From Liolophura sinensis (taxonomy: Eukaryota; Mollusca; Polyplacophora; Chitonida; Chitonidae), in contig NC_088302.1 in NCBI RefSeq assembly GCF_032854445.1, positions 13,077,338 to 13,141,337 on the forward strand: a stretch of DNA of 64,000 bases, given 5' to 3'. The position numbers and the translations under genes are program-made. Below are positions 22,237 through 34,649 of the stretch, one piece after another. The notes beneath the pieces are model-generated. The model saw nothing but the letters and a program-made list of their open reading frames with translations. It ran no database searches and was not told where the DNA came from. Within the stretch, counting starts at the first letter, position 1. Each line of letters opens with the position of its first letter.

Positions 22237-24360
22237 TGGTATTGATCGGGGATTTTCGGCGATCCTTCGGATTGTCTGTCAATTTTCTCAGCTTCGTAAC
22301 TTGGTGAAGTGGACATCCGAGCGGCAAAATGTATACGGGAAGTTTCTAAATTAAACTGTTATTTTACGGTCCATTTCAGCTGACAATCTCCATTTCATCG
22401 TCAAATTTCCACCGCGGTTGGTTTGATGATAAAACTGAGTAGGTATCCATGTCAGCTGTGATTATCGAATTTTCTCCATGAAAAGAGAGACGGCCTACAT
22501 TCATTTACTTTTTTCCTCCACCGATGGAAGAGACAGAAGCCAACAGCGCTAATGAAGAGCTGCAATCAGACGCCTACTTGCACAAGCTGTGGTTTCGATC
22601 ATGCTTTAGAATAACGAGTTTGCAGGTGTCTCATTGCTACCCTTTAAATACCACAAAGACTTCGTTTACTTGTGATTAAGCCTGTTTACGGAATTGGCAT
22701 GTACTGGGTGTAAATGACCTTTTGAAGCGAGTAAAAGCGCACTCCCATGTATATATCGTGATAAAAAAAACCTTCATACATGCATGAAGTTACTAATACC
22801 TTAATTAATTACTTATTATCTCCGCCTCGGTGGAGTATTATGCTCGAATCAAGTAAAAATACAGCATATAAATAGCAATCAAACCAATAAAATTTCATTT
22901 TATTTACATATAACAATGGTAAAGTTTGCATGATTCAGCCCTTATGCATCCAAGGAAGAATCTGTATTTATTAGGGTCAAATGGAACATATATTTGCAGC
23001 GTAGTGTGTCGATTAAGCCTATATATACATGAGCAATCATTTTGTGATGACCCAGTTTTTGATAAAAAGGCTTTGAAGGATATTTATTTGGGCTATACCA
23101 TTTCAGGCAGGAACATTTAGGAGGTACTTTACATTGCAGGGGCGCAGTGTTCCACGATTCCATACAGTGAGGATATTAGGTCAGTTTGTCTTCTCAAGAC
23201 CTATCGTGATCAAACGCATTCGTCGCAGTGACTGTCATGTTCCAATATCCCGGAAGTCGGTTCAAAACCCGTGAGCTGGACAGTGCATGTGATTCGGACC
23301 GCTGACTCGATTGACGTGGTTCTTGATGAAATCAGTGGTAATGCTGCATGGTAGCTATTGGAACCATTCGTCAGTCACTTGCACTGATCTGTGGGAATTG
23401 AAAAGAAAACCTGTCAGTACCTCTCGACGACATTCGGTAACACCGTCTTCCCTATATATTTCCCTCTAGAGTACATCGACTAAGTTAAAGGCTTTATAGT
23501 CCCCAGCTTCGTGGGGCCGGGGGGGGGGGGGGGGGGAGAGGGGAGATGTGTCAGATGGCTGCTTGCATGGTTTCCCTTCCATGACTGTTGATTCATATAA
23601 TGTTAATTGTTATCCATGGCGTGTAGAAATTGTCGGTGTCATGTCCTCAAATTATAAAATAATAAGATGTACACTTCACCCACTACACCGCTATAAAGAG
23701 ACACATGTCAAGTCTATAAGCTGCCGGAGGAGGAGAGAAAGGAACTTCTTAACATACCATACAGAACCACCTAACACAATCGTTTCAATATCTTCAATGT
23801 TTTGGAAAATCTCAGTATAATATTCTTTAAATTTGGCACGTTATAGAACCGTATAAACTTGTGGTCGTGGGTTCTATTGTGGCAGTCTGTCCGCGTGCAA
23901 CAATACCCATCTTTGTTCAGCGTCGTGTTCACTCGCTTGTAACCTGAGGGCTTACCCCCTGGAATTAAGATGTAACCGGCTCATCACTTTGTTAATTATA
24001 CAAAGTTATGTAGTTTCAGAAATATATTGTAATGTAAGGCATGAGCGTGTAACGAGTTGATTATTTACCCGTAATATTTACTTCATTGTTTATTTCTCTA
24101 TTTATTTGATTAATTTTTAATGACTGGGGACAGTCACATGTAAATTATGTATATTCATAAGTATTTTATATCTCTATCTAATACCATATAGGTATCTTAA
24201 GTTCAACATAGACTAAAAATATGAGCATGTATACAGTACTGAAATTATCGAGGCCTATTATAACGGTTGTGACTACATAGACTTGAAGCGTTTTAGATGC
24301 GTAGTACATTTGTTATTTGATGTTAGCTTGGTGCATGTTAAGTGAACATGTGTAGAACGT

Positions 24361-24444
24361 TTGTGTAATGTTTTGTGATAGTCCATAACTCATTCACGAC
24401 AGTTGTGTAATGTTTTGTGATTGTCCATAACTCACTCACGACAT
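24361..24444. repeat. Two-copy 42-bp tandem repeat
   Basis: TTGTGTAATGTTTTGTGATA followed by GTCCATAACTCATTCACGAC, then the same with three changes. Confidence 0.85.
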
Positions 24445-24767
24445 TTGTGTCAATGTTTCCTCTGTAATACAATTTTATCATAAGGTTGTAATCTGACGTT
24501 ATATCAATAATCAATAAAAATAGTCGAGGCTTAACTATATTACCGCGTTGTGATCTGTAAAGATTCTGGGCGTAAAGAACTTGCTCATTTTTTGTTGTTG
24601 TCAAACATATGCCAAGTCTGTATGTTTCTTTTCCATCATCTGATCCAATCCAGTCAATGGCTGGGTCTATCAATCACATTTACCCATTTCGCCAATCACA
24701 AATAATACTGAACCAGTCCAAAGTCATTTTTTCAGAAGGCATGCTAAAACATAGGTTATGTGACGGG

Positions 24768-24900
24768 AACTGGCCAATCCTCTCCAAGCAACGTTTTCAG
24801 GAGAAAAGGCGTGGATATTCTTGGGTCTTTATGCCATAATAACTGGCCAATCAAACTCAAAGCAAAGTTTTCACGAGAAAACGCGTGGATATTCTTCAGC
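24768..24900. repeat. Two-copy ~73-bp tandem duplication
   Basis: AACTGGCCAATC...AACGTTTTCAGGAGAAAAGG followed by CGTGGATATTCTT occurs at 24768-24821. It recurs from 24841 with GCAAAGTTTTCACGAGAAAA and the same CGTGGATATTCTT. Confidence 0.75.
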
Positions 24901-26030
24901 AACCCTTTGAATGAGGACCAAAAGTGTATGGTCAAGAGTGTTTGGGGATTAGGTCATGTGGGAATAGTCACTGGCTGGTATTCGCACAAGGAGTGATTCA
25001 TCGACTGGTCGAATGTTTCAGTGATTGATTGCTCACAGCTTGCGTATAATTGCTTGTTTGTTTGTTGCCTCGAATGATTTATTTGTTGACAGAATGATTG
25101 TTCGATTCATCGATGACCAGATGACTTTTTTTATCGAGGATCAAATAGTTCAGCAAGATATGTAGCCTTTGGATCTGAACTCTTCCTTGATGCATTTTAT
25201 AGTAGCCACAGAGCAGCACCTCATTGTATGCACATCACTCAGAACCATATCTCGGTTTATACGGTATAAACTAAATCTTTGTGAGTTATTCTGGATCATC
25301 ATCAACAAGTTTTGGATTATAGACCTGTGTCTGGATTTCCTGAATGTCAAGCTAACTATTGTTAATGAGGGAATGGCCTGTTAGAGGCAATATTTGCGAG
25401 GCTGTTATTTACAGTGGCTGCTCTCACACGCTCTCCAGCCGACAGCTGTTGGATTTGCCGCGCGCATTACTGCGGGGCATTGCTAATGGGACAGTCGCGT
25501 GATCCGACGTTACACGGTATATCTTTAACTCCATGCTCACCGTATAGGTTCCAGGCGAGCTTTGGTTGGAAAATCTCCTTAAATTACCCCACTACCATAG
25601 GTCTGCTTCATGATCCAGGGCTTGACTTGTTAAGAGTCTGGACAGAGGAGACGAAAAAATCTCTGTCAGAGCTGTACAAAACATTGTGAAATATGAAGCG
25701 GTCTTAATAACACATTCAGTAAACAGGTCTATCATCGATTAAATATACATAAATAATGAACTTGTGGAAGGAAAAGATCACAGTATGGAGACTTTTTAAC
25801 ATCAGGCCCTGCAGATCTAATCAATATTCAAAACTCATAAATAAAATCTTTCTTATTTTTGTTTTCCCTCAGCGATCAGAATTAAGCTAGAATTATATGT
25901 TACGTCTGAGAGCTGTGTGCTTTGTGAGTAATCATGTTCACACTTTACTTATGCTGGCTTTTTACAATCAAACAAAGTGTGGTCCACCTTTGAGGTAGCG
26001 GTGTTGTGAGAGTAAACCACGTCTTAACGA

Positions 26031-26270
26031 CTAGGCGTCTGTGGCCGAGTAAGATACAGCAGCACCATGACACAGGAGCCTATCATCAATGCAATCGACG
26101 TGAGTTCAAGTCAATGCTGGCTTCCTCTCCGGCCTACATGAGAAGGTCTTGCACCAACCGGTCGTGGGCTTTCCCCTCGGGCTCTGCTCGGTTTCCTCTG
26201 GCCATAATGTTGGCCACCGTGGTATAAGGGATATATTCTCAAGCACAGCGTAAAACACCAATTTAGTAAA
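26031..26270 (+). mobile_element. tRNA-derived SINE copy
   Basis: The head has GTCTGTGGCCGAGTAAGATA (A-box-like) and a B-box GTGAGTTCAAGTC. It continues through the conserved body (CCTCGGGCTCTGCTCGG) to AGCGTAAAACACCAATTTAG. The tail is mutated. Transcribed open frames across it are not genes. Confidence 0.85.
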
Positions 26271-26349
26271 TACGAAACTGCTAAAATAAAGGCGACTATA
26301 TTCTGAACAGAAACTTGAAATGACAATAGTAAAAACCCGTTTGTAACCG

Positions 26350-26615
26350 GTAAGAATCTATGCGTCGAAACAGACATTCTTATACCAGCCGTCAGTCAGA
26401 ATGGACGTTCAGGATCAATAATTGAAAGCCAAATATCGGATCGACCTTTAACACAAACCACCAAAGAACTATAAGAAAGTATACTAAATACGAAATTAGG
26501 TTGAATCATGTAAAGAGAGAAAGTCAACAGTTTTCAATGATGTAACCGGAAACACGCAAAGAATGTTCTAGGCGACTGAGTGAAATCAGTATTCAAATCG
26601 TGTACCATGACAGCA
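26350..26615 (+). repeat. Dispersed repeat R, uninterrupted copy
   Basis: ATGCGTCGAAACAGACATTC through ACACAAACCACCAAAGAACT and GAATCATGTAAA to GTTCTAGGCGACTGAGTGAA is continuous here. It gives the pre-insertion structure of 8985-11110 and starts shortly after a SINE. Confidence 0.7.
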
Positions 26616-26769
26616 CAGAAATTGTCGACAATCAAAATATATGTACCTCTGTTGAGCTTTGATAGCGCAGCTCCTAATGATCCTGGGTCTGGAAGAGAAA
26701 CGCTTCGTCTTTTCGGGACAATCGCTTGTGTCATGACAGACCCATACATTGATTCTAAAAGTTACTGTT

Positions 26770-26905
26770 AATTCTTCTCATTTTTGGGGACACCTGGTCT
26801 ACTCTTTCTAGCCAACATACATGTAAGTGTAGCGGGAATATTTTTTCACGTGGTTATTCCATCTAATATACAACATGTTCATATGCACTTTTCCAAACAT
26901 GTAAA
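26770..26905 (+). repeat. Dispersed repeat S, forward copy
   Basis: CTCATTTTTGGGGACACCTG then GTCTACTCTTTCTAGCCAAC, through CACGTGGTTATTCCATCTAA, matches the reverse complement of 52575-52745. About 75-80% of positions agree by eye. Confidence 0.65.
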
Positions 26906-27790
26906 CTAGGAGAGAAATGTAATTCTAGTGCTTTTAGCACTTGTAATGTCTGTTTTCAAAATTAGAAGAATTAAAGTAAGGCCATAACGCTGGAGAAAAA
27001 GTTTTCAGTTCTATCCAAAACAGACAAAATTCTGATGTATTTTAACTAGGTGCAAACAGTGCAGAAATTTATAGTGCAGTAACAACCTAAAATTTCAGTA
27101 TGGCAGTATTACCCAATCAGTGCTCCTTCACTTTTCAGTTCTTATACAGATCTTGGACCCAACTGCCTGAATAGCGCGTGTAGAGATGCTAAAATATGAC
27201 ATATGGCAGCGAATTAATAAAGGAAAGATCATACATGTGTAGTGCATTGAGCATTATTAAAGTATGTCTCGTCTTGAAACAGCAGAAGAACCACAGACTC
27301 TAGTAATACAAATAAGATCCATTGTGACGGACAAAAGTTCTTGTTTCGTTTTTCAAATTACGAAAATGGTGCTATAAGTTAGCGCAAATTCATTTTGATT
27401 TAAAAGCAGCAACACATTTGCTATTTCTCCAAGGACGTGCTGAAATGAAATGTTAACATTGTCGATACCAAAATGAAAAGAAATACAGATGGGTTTTTGT
27501 TTTAAAAATAAAATGTTTCCATGCACTCTATTCCGAATTAAACAAACCAAAATAAAATGCCAAAACAAAATATACAGGATTAAATTTGTCGGTGTGAAAC
27601 TAATGCAATGGCACCAACGATGTTCACTATGACAAAAGATCACGCGAAGACGGTGAAATCCGGCCTCTTGTCAGAATACCTAAGTTAGGGTTTTATATTG
27701 TAGCTCTTCCTGGAAATACTTGAAAAGTAGCAAATTAAACGTTCCTAGCACCATGGCTTAAGTAAAACTAGGTAAACTTTGTTCGGTTTT
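26906..27790. other. Intergenic DNA, nothing recognised
   Basis: AT-rich sequence. The open frame 27353-27643 (minus) is short and featureless. Confidence 0.5.
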
Positions 27791-28010
27791 GATTGTTTAT
27801 CTGATTGGTGTTTTACGCCGCCCTCAAGAACATTATAGTGGGGGAATCTGCCCGCGAGAAATCTACGACTATCTGCTAGTTGATGGCACACCTTCACACG
27901 TGCAACCGGAGCGGAAGTCAGCATGAGTTGCATTTGAACTCACAGCGACCGTATTGGTGAAAGATTTATTCCACCGCTCTGACAAGCTAACCACTCCTTC
28001 ACGAAGGCCC
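27791..28010 (-). mobile_element. tRNA-derived SINE copy, inverted
   Basis: Reads from the tail (GTTTATCTGATTGGTGTTTT then ACGCCG) to the tRNA-like head ending GAAGGCCCCAC. The body is eroded in the centre. Confidence 0.8.
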
Positions 28011-28572
28011 CACACAATAATCACTTGGAGATGAAAAGGGTATGAAGACATAATACAGAACGTATATAGCAGTAAAATACTATGGGTTTTATAGCATGAA
28101 CCTGAACGAAGCGGTATTCGACTTCGGCGAGAGTCTCGCGGCAGCCATTGAATTTTGTGAGCCTGGTAACAGGTAGCGGAAACGCCGGTTCCCACACTCT
28201 GGAATTCTTGGTTTGACAGTGGTGTTCTCGTCAGTTTTGGACTGCTATAGGAAGATAAACTTTCTATATACGGTATTTGTCTACGAAGTATCAGATGAAT
28301 TTTTATGTAATAATGTGTTGGTTGATAAGCATCAAAATAAATAATATTCGAAAGGTGCATTCCTTAACAACTTGGACCTGAATACCATGCATATAATGAT
28401 CTCCTGTAACTTTGTAAGGGTGTTTGTGTCCTTTGTCATCAAAAAGTGACCAAACGATATGAAAAGAGGGGGCACACGAATAAAAAATACAAAAAGAAAC
28501 GACTTTGCAGGGTGAACCTGAATCCTCATATTAAAAAATGGGTTTTTTCTTGAAATTGTGTGGGAAAGAACT

Positions 28573-28713
28573 TGGGCCCAGTTGTGTATTAAGACTTAAG
28601 CCTGGTGTTAACTTTAGTCCAGACTAAAGTGTCATTTACTTTGTATTAGGTCGAGACTGGTATTAAGATTTAAGCCTGGCTTAACTTTAATACACTTTTG
28701 AACAACTGTCCCT
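28573..28713. mobile_element. Palindromic MITE, family 2
   Basis: GGGCCCAGTTGTGTATTAAG at the left and TAATACACTTTTGAACAACT at the right are inverted ends. The interior GTTAACTTTAGTCCAGACTA matches 8640-8781. Confidence 0.7.
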
Positions 28714-29632
28714 TTGTGACTAAAATGGCATGAAAACAAAGTGTATTAGACTAATTGGGAACCACAGATTTTACAGTTTGGATCTGAACTCACACAAGCA
28801 ACATTGATCTCCTGTGCGGCGTAGCAGCATTTGTGTAGTACGTAATCACAAGCTGACCAACACGACTTGAACGTTAGTATTATACGGGGATAAAACAGGA
28901 ATTTTCAGAATGAACCTAAAGCTCTCCAGGGCAGATGACTGCAAATATAATGCATGCAACAAAAGCAGATGGATAATAGTTTTCCTCTTCCTGTCCTTCG
29001 CCTGTCAGTTGGACCTACTTAAGTAGCTCTTGGTATAATGCATATTCAACAAGCAGAGTAGCTGAATACAGATGTCTGAGCACTCCGACTTCTCTTGACG
29101 ATCGATTCGGCGATGCTGCCGGTGGGAACTCTGTCATCGTAGGTTATACAGCTGGTGGACGGCAGATAAAACCGTAATGGGGTGGTCAACATAGACCTGT
29201 GAACATGTATATTCACACGCTGTAGTAATACATAGAGAAGGCTATATAACGTACAGTATTGTGAAGCTTTAAGACGTTTGTACTAGTTGTACCTCGCGAC
29301 TGTTTGGTACATGTGAGAATGCTTTGGTGTTTAGTAAGGCACAAGGATCGCCATTCTAGTATGCTATTCTGTTGGAAAGCAGTGATGTGAAGGTAAAAAG
29401 AGGCATTTCGGCATCACATTACATCTTTATTTTTATTTATCTGTTGTTTACGGCCATAGACTATTCAAGAATGTTTCTATTACATGACAGCGCCTAGATC
29501 TATGATTGGATGAACACATCGATGGGTAGGTAACAAATCTCTTCATAAAAGCTGCAGTCAGACCAGTAAGAGCTGGATTTTAGTCTGCGACCTCATTGGC
29601 TCAGAGCTAATCGGGTGGTGATCAGAGCATTG
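28714..29632. other. Intergenic DNA, nothing recognised
   Basis: No open frame over 60 codons of interest and no clear repeat. Confidence 0.5.
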
Positions 29633-29896
29633 TAGGGCTTCCTTGGCCGAGGGGGTTAGCACCCGGGCACAGCGTAATGACCCATGAGCCTCCCACCAAT
29701 ACGGTAGCTGTGAGTTCAAGTCCAGGTCATGCTGACTTCCCCTAAGGCCGTACGTGGGAAGGTCTTCCAGTATCCTGCGGATGGTCGTGGGTTTCCCTCC
29801 GGGCTCTGCCCAGTTTCCTCACACCACAACGCTTGCCGGGGTCGTATAAGTGAAATATTTTTGAGAATGGTGTACAACACGAATCAAATAAATAAA
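29633..29896 (+). mobile_element. tRNA-derived SINE copy, nearly full length
   Basis: The head has CTTCCTTGGCCGAGGGGGTT (A box) and GTGAGTTCAAGTCCAGGTC (B box). The body has CGTGGGTTTCCCTCCGGGCT, and the tail is CGAATCAAATAAATAAATT. This copy and the inverse one at 54553 define the family best in this window. Confidence 0.9.
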
Positions 29897-30134
29897 TTAC
29901 AGCATTGCTTAAAGGGATGTAGAATATCGACGCTGATTGGATGAGAGTAGAGATAGAGTTTCTTGCCTTTAGTCTTGCAGCCTTGGTCACGCTTGAATAA
30001 ATGTACCATAACTGAAAATCAGCTGAGGCTAGGCATAGACTGGCCTATCTCTTAAACCAATCATTCAGAATCGATTCAGTAGCCCTTTAAGATGAATAAA
30101 TGATTGAATAATGGTTAACGTATGACACCGGCTA

Positions 30135-30269
30135 GGGGCCGGTTTCATGAAGCGTATTTAGTGTTAGGCAGTGCTTAGCTTAGTGTATTTTATATCTCTA
30201 CAATATGCATGCACGTTGCCATGGTAGTTAAAGGTTTACTTAACTAAGTGCGCTTCATGAAACCCACCT
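30135..30269. mobile_element. Palindromic MITE, family 3
   Basis: GGGGCCGGTTTCATGAAGCG at the left and CGCTTCATGAAACCCACC at the right are inverted ends about 135 bases apart. A 5'-truncated relative is at 58152-58240. Confidence 0.7.
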
Positions 30270-30432
30270 CATGTTCCAAACATTGTATAATAAAGAATGT
30301 TTAACTGACTAATAAACTAACCAACAGAGTGTTATGAACAGTCATAATTGACAACATCTTGCAAACGAAAGTGATCATGATAATGTAGTTAAACTACTCA
30401 CAATTAAATTTATTTTTCACAATCATAATTAA

Positions 30433-30670
30433 ACACTAAAAAAATTAGTCTGTTAATATTAACAGAAAGTCTGTTGTCTGAGTGATGTTAGAATGTATTC
30501 TGTTATTATAACATAATATCCTGAATCGTAATTAGAATCATAATATTGACTTAATAGGATATGAGCGGATGGCATATTTAACAGAATCATTTGTTACAAT
30601 AACAATACAATCTAGCATCACTCAGACAACAGACTTTTTGTTAAAATTAACAGATTAGTTTTTCGAGTGT
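30433..30670. mobile_element. Palindromic MITE, family 1, most symmetric copy
   Basis: Left end ACACTAAAAAAATTAGTCTG then TTAATATTAACAGAAAGTCT, right end its near-perfect inverse finishing AACAGATTAGTTTTTCGAGT and GT. The inverted match runs about 70 bases from each end. The total is 238 bp. Confidence 0.8.
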
Positions 30671-30925
30671 GGTAGGTCACCCACCATGTATCTTGTTCTG
30701 CTAGTCTAATACCGTCTTTATGATGAATTGATAGAATATGTGCGCTATATTTAACAGAATAACCTGCTGCAATGGCATAATAATCTGTCGGAATAACAAT
30801 AGATTTTAGCATCACTCTGACCACAGATTTTTTATTGAATTTAAGAAAATAATCTATTAGGTTTAACAGAAATTCAGTTGTCTGAGTGATGCCTCAGTGC
30901 ATTCTGTTATTTCAACAGATGAGTC
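30671..30925. mobile_element. Rearranged MITE family 1 sequence
   Basis: Carries the element's interior (TATTTAACAGAATAACCTGC), then a right end (CTAATTT-like TTTTAGCATCACTCTGACCA), and directly after it a left end (TTTAACAGAAATTCAGTTGT then CTGAGTGATG). This tail-to-head order next to the intact copy suggests nested insertion or tandem duplication. Confidence 0.6.
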
Positions 30926-32712
30926 TGTAAATATACATTTCACAACGTTCAAAACTTCACACAACAGAAATAACAGTTCATGTTAGACAACTAGTCAATC
31001 ATAATTTGCATTGGGGCTTCCATCGGCGTTCTCAAAAGTAACAAGGAACATTCACCGTGAACAGTCACTGAAACCTGGCAAGGTGCGTAAATATTCACTG
31101 TGAACAGTATAGAAGGGTGGTCTAAAATAAAAAAGATAAATAAAAGTAGAAATGAAAGAGGAACAAAAGGATGATATTATTGTGAACATTTTTAAGTTGA
31201 AAGGTGAATTAACGTATGTGGACATTTTCGCCTGCCCACGAGATTCGTTTATTTTCTTCTTGTGTTGTTCAAGTGCATATGTTATGCACAGCTTCGTGAT
31301 GGCCATTTTCAGCAGTATTAAAAACAAGTGAACGAAATTGAGATTGCAGCTGCTGAAGTGTTTTGTTTGATAAAATTCTTTTTTGAGACGAACTACCCTT
31401 TGTCAAAATATTGATTTGCATGTGAACAACTTAGAGACAATGCCACAATAAAGTATGGCCAAGGTTGTGCAGTATCATAACCATTGTGCAGCTGTGATGC
31501 GAGCATGCAGTTCTACGTATACATCCTTTTACTTTCTGAAGGAATATTCACTATGCATGCAATGTTCCCAGTATATTATTTCTGTTAACTGTTTTGTTGG
31601 AATCATATAGAATTCAAAAGTTGCAGAAGTAGTTACAAATATGTAATAACAGATATGACATATAATAGTATGAAACTTATGTTATCAATATCATAGCAAA
31701 ATATAACCAGCCCATGACAATGAACTGTTCCGGTTATAATACCACATCTGTCTAGGAACCCCTAATTTTTCACTTTTTTGTGAATAACTATTTCAAAATT
31801 GTGAAAGCTTTTCAATCTTCGTTCCCAGTTGTGTCAGAAAGACCTAAATCCGAATGTTAATAAACTAAGTCTGCTCATCACACACAAAAATGAATACATA
31901 TACTTTAAAGCATGAAATAAAGTATTCACCAATAGATGAAATTCTTTCATTTCATCTTCATTAAAATGTTAATCAGAAATTTGACGATTTTCCACAAGCA
32001 AAAGCAGCAGTGTTCACTTAATATAGCATCTGCTTTAAACTGATGTGACAAAATACAAACATTAATAGGTGCAAGTGGTTTCTCTACGTAAAGGTCTAAC
32101 ATTGTAACTGGTCACAGGGTTTTAGAGGGAGGGAATCCATGTTGCAAGCGATGTGCAAAAACACCAGAGTTATCTTCCCTTGATTAATGCCACGCGTTCA
32201 GTATACAAGATCTACTAGTTTCGATTTCTCATCTTCAGTATGTTAAAACATAATACAACCAATGACAAGAAAAAAAGGCAAGCTGTCTGTAGAGATTTGT
32301 TTGCTTTTTAGTTTTTTCCTTTTGTGTGTACTCTTTTTTTCTGATTTATTTGTCTTTTGGAGGGATGGGGGCAGATTTATTTTATCGTTTCAAACGTATA
32401 TATTATTTGAATATTCTATAAGGACTTTTTTTCTCTTGAACAGTTTTCCTAGCTTTTCCTTCAATATTTACTTTATGTTTAAATGTGATCGACAACAAAT
32501 ATTATGACATATATAAGGGTTCAGTTTACACATTGGTAAATTAAACTAACAACAACTATAATAACTAATATTTCTGTCATATCGCTATAACAGAACTTCT
32601 CCCCTAAAAAAGAATCTTTATACCTAAGGCTACACTAGTTGCAGAGTGGAGTGACTCTCATTTCGAGCAGTGCAATTAAGAAAGTTAGGTAAAATATGTC
32701 AGATTTACAGTA
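30926..32712. other. Intergenic AT-rich DNA, nothing recognised
   Basis: The open frames 31052-31327 (minus) and 32262-32507 (plus) are AT-biased runs of hydrophobic codons without start context, splice sites or recognised domain. Confidence 0.5.
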
Positions 32713-32930
32713 AGGAGTGAGTGCTTGGGGTTTAACGTCGTACTCAACAATTTTTCAGTCATATGACGACGAAGGAATCATTAGGGTGCATGTACGTGTA
32801 ATGTGCCTCCTTGTTGCAGGACGGATTTCCACCGCTCTTTTATTTAGTGCTGCTTCACTGAGACGGCTTACCGAAGGCAAGTAAGCTGCCCCGCCTGAGC
32901 CATTATACTGATACTGAATCAGAACTGTTC
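32713..32930 (+). repeat. GTCGTACTTAA-family repeat, well preserved copy
   Basis: AGTGCTTGGGGTTTAACGTC then GTACTCAACAATTTTTCAGT and CATATGACGACG, continuing to GGCAAGTAAGCTGCCCCGCC and CATTATACTGATACTG. The right part matches 55680-55730. Confidence 0.8.
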
Positions 32931-33587
32931 ACAAGCGCATTTAAGCAACCCTAGCATAAACTTATTCTAACATAAAACAACGACAGCTGTAATAGAAACA
33001 GCACATATTGCTTTGACAGAAGTATATCCTTAAACTGGTATGAAGAATCCATGTACATCTGGACGCCAATTTTTCTCAAAATATTTGGAAAAAAAGGGGA
33101 AATGACTAAATAATAACCCTATCTCGGTTGTCGCATACGTCTATTTTTTCATCAAACTTCAATATATCTGATTTAATGTTGGTTCATTTACCAGTTTTCC
33201 GGAAATTCTCAGAAAAAGTCTGGACATCCTCTTCAGCTTAGACCACTACTAACAACTCGCCACACATTTCACCACCCGTGTTCAGCTCCAATGTCAGAGC
33301 AATACAGACACATTTTCAGCCTTGTGTTTATTTTGAACGCTAAGACTATACGATGTCAGAAAAAGACGCAAAAATCCATACTCACAGTGCATGCACCAAT
33401 TTCTACGCCCGCCACCCAATAGCAAATTTTCTACAGAAATTAGGAGACTGAGATCACTGTGATGAGGCAGGAAGTGATGCAAGGAATATCAAAGGCTCTG
33501 TCTCACACCTACTTACTATCAATATTTGGCATATACGCATTGATTCTCTGCATCTTAAGTATGCACAAAAGAACATTTTATTACTAT

Positions 33588-33703
33588 TTATTTATTTATT
33601 TGATTGGTCTTTTACGCCATACTCAAGACACTTTTATGACGACCAGCATTATGGTAGGAGGGAATCGGGTAGAGGCGGGTGAATACCCACAACCAGACAT
33701 TTT
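33588..33703 (-). mobile_element. SINE tail fragment, inverted
   Basis: TTTATTTATTTATTTGATTG then GTCTTTTACGCCATACTCAA, with the body up to CCACAACCAGAC. The head is missing. The open frame 33459-33722 crosses it and is not a gene. Confidence 0.85.
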
Positions 33704-34256
33704 ATCACTGAATGCTGATTAGTTCCGCACGAGGCCCTCAGTGCTGAGCCTACGCTTAAACATGCTTACCTGCCAAACTTGCCTGGTTATGCCAGTGAAC
33801 CAAGGCAAACTTTCAGAGAGCGAAGCATGCGCTAAAAGCAGTATGGGTAAAAATACGAAAGTCCACTGCATAGTCAACCCTATAACGATGTGTATATTCT
33901 AATCGCGAAGACCTCACGCCATTGGCAGCATATTTACTGCATCGCATTATATACAGGCCTGACGTTATAAATAATCACCGTGGCAAGAATTTACACCATG
34001 ACGTCGCATCACCACTCGGACCTCATTGGCGTCTTCCGGTAACCTGCTTCAGGCCACGGACACTCAGGAGCTGCGTCACTGGCAAAACTAACAAACCTAA
34101 TAAGCTTAAATGGTTTTATTAATTCGTATTAAAAGAATATTCCCATGAAGCGTACTTGTAGATAAACATAACTTTCGACAGTCAAATAATCATTCCGGAT
34201 TTTCTTCTTCAGTAGAAAATGTTTAGTACGAAGAACGTCCTTAGGCGTTATCAAGG
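33704..34256. other. 5' flank of the acylated-protein gene
   Basis: No repeat or exon recognised. TGACGTCG at 34000 is an outlying CRE-like sequence. Confidence 0.45.
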
Positions 34257-34649
34257 TGACGTAACAAAGACAGCATTACCGGCGACTGCCGAACCGCTCC
34301 CTCATGACGTTACTGCATGAGCTCCATAGATACTGGCCAAAGGACAGCCACCTGAAACGAACCTTCCGAACTTGAAAACACTAATACGAACAAATTCCAT
34401 CTTTAATGCTGAGTTTAAAAATATTTTCATAATTTCTAATTGCAAATAAATCCTAATTGTAAACCTTAATTTTCTTCTTGTGCAAAAATATTGTGTTTCA
34501 TAGTCGGACTGTGTTTTTCTCGCGAAATGATACACGACGTCACCTAACGTAAGAGTGACGCAACAAACACAACGTCACTATTTCCATAGAGTATTTTACA
34601 TGTGAACAAACGTGCCGTACACGTAAAGACGACTAGTCTTGTAACGTCA
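34257..34649 (+). promoter_or_regulatory. Cluster of CREB/ATF-like sites before an intronless gene
   Basis: Six near-CRE octamers in 393 bases: TGACGTAA (34257), TGACGTTA (34305), CGACGTCA (34537), TGACGCAA (34556), AACGTCAC (34571) and TAACGTCA (34642), the last touching the ATG. No TATA box is evident. Binding is inferred from sequence only. Confidence 0.45.

Larger units (their letters stand above)
22237..26030. other. Intergenic DNA with small tandem duplications
   Basis: Contents seen: a run of 18 G (23519-23536), a 42-bp unit present twice (24361-24402 and 24403-24444), and a ~73-bp unit present twice around AACTGGCCAATC (24768 and 24841). The open frame 25414-25689 follows a possible acceptor (ATTTACAG) but has no recognisable domain. 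Confidence 0.6.

Noticed and set aside
21548-22327. 259-codon open frame on the minus strand opposite the fibrinogen domain
   Set aside because: It is the antisense shadow of a strongly coding exon. It carries no domain and runs past the sense stop into 3' flank.
25414-25689. 91-codon frame with two CxxC-like cysteines after an acceptor-like ATTTACAG
   Set aside because: No family resemblance and no matching donor. It remains unsupported.
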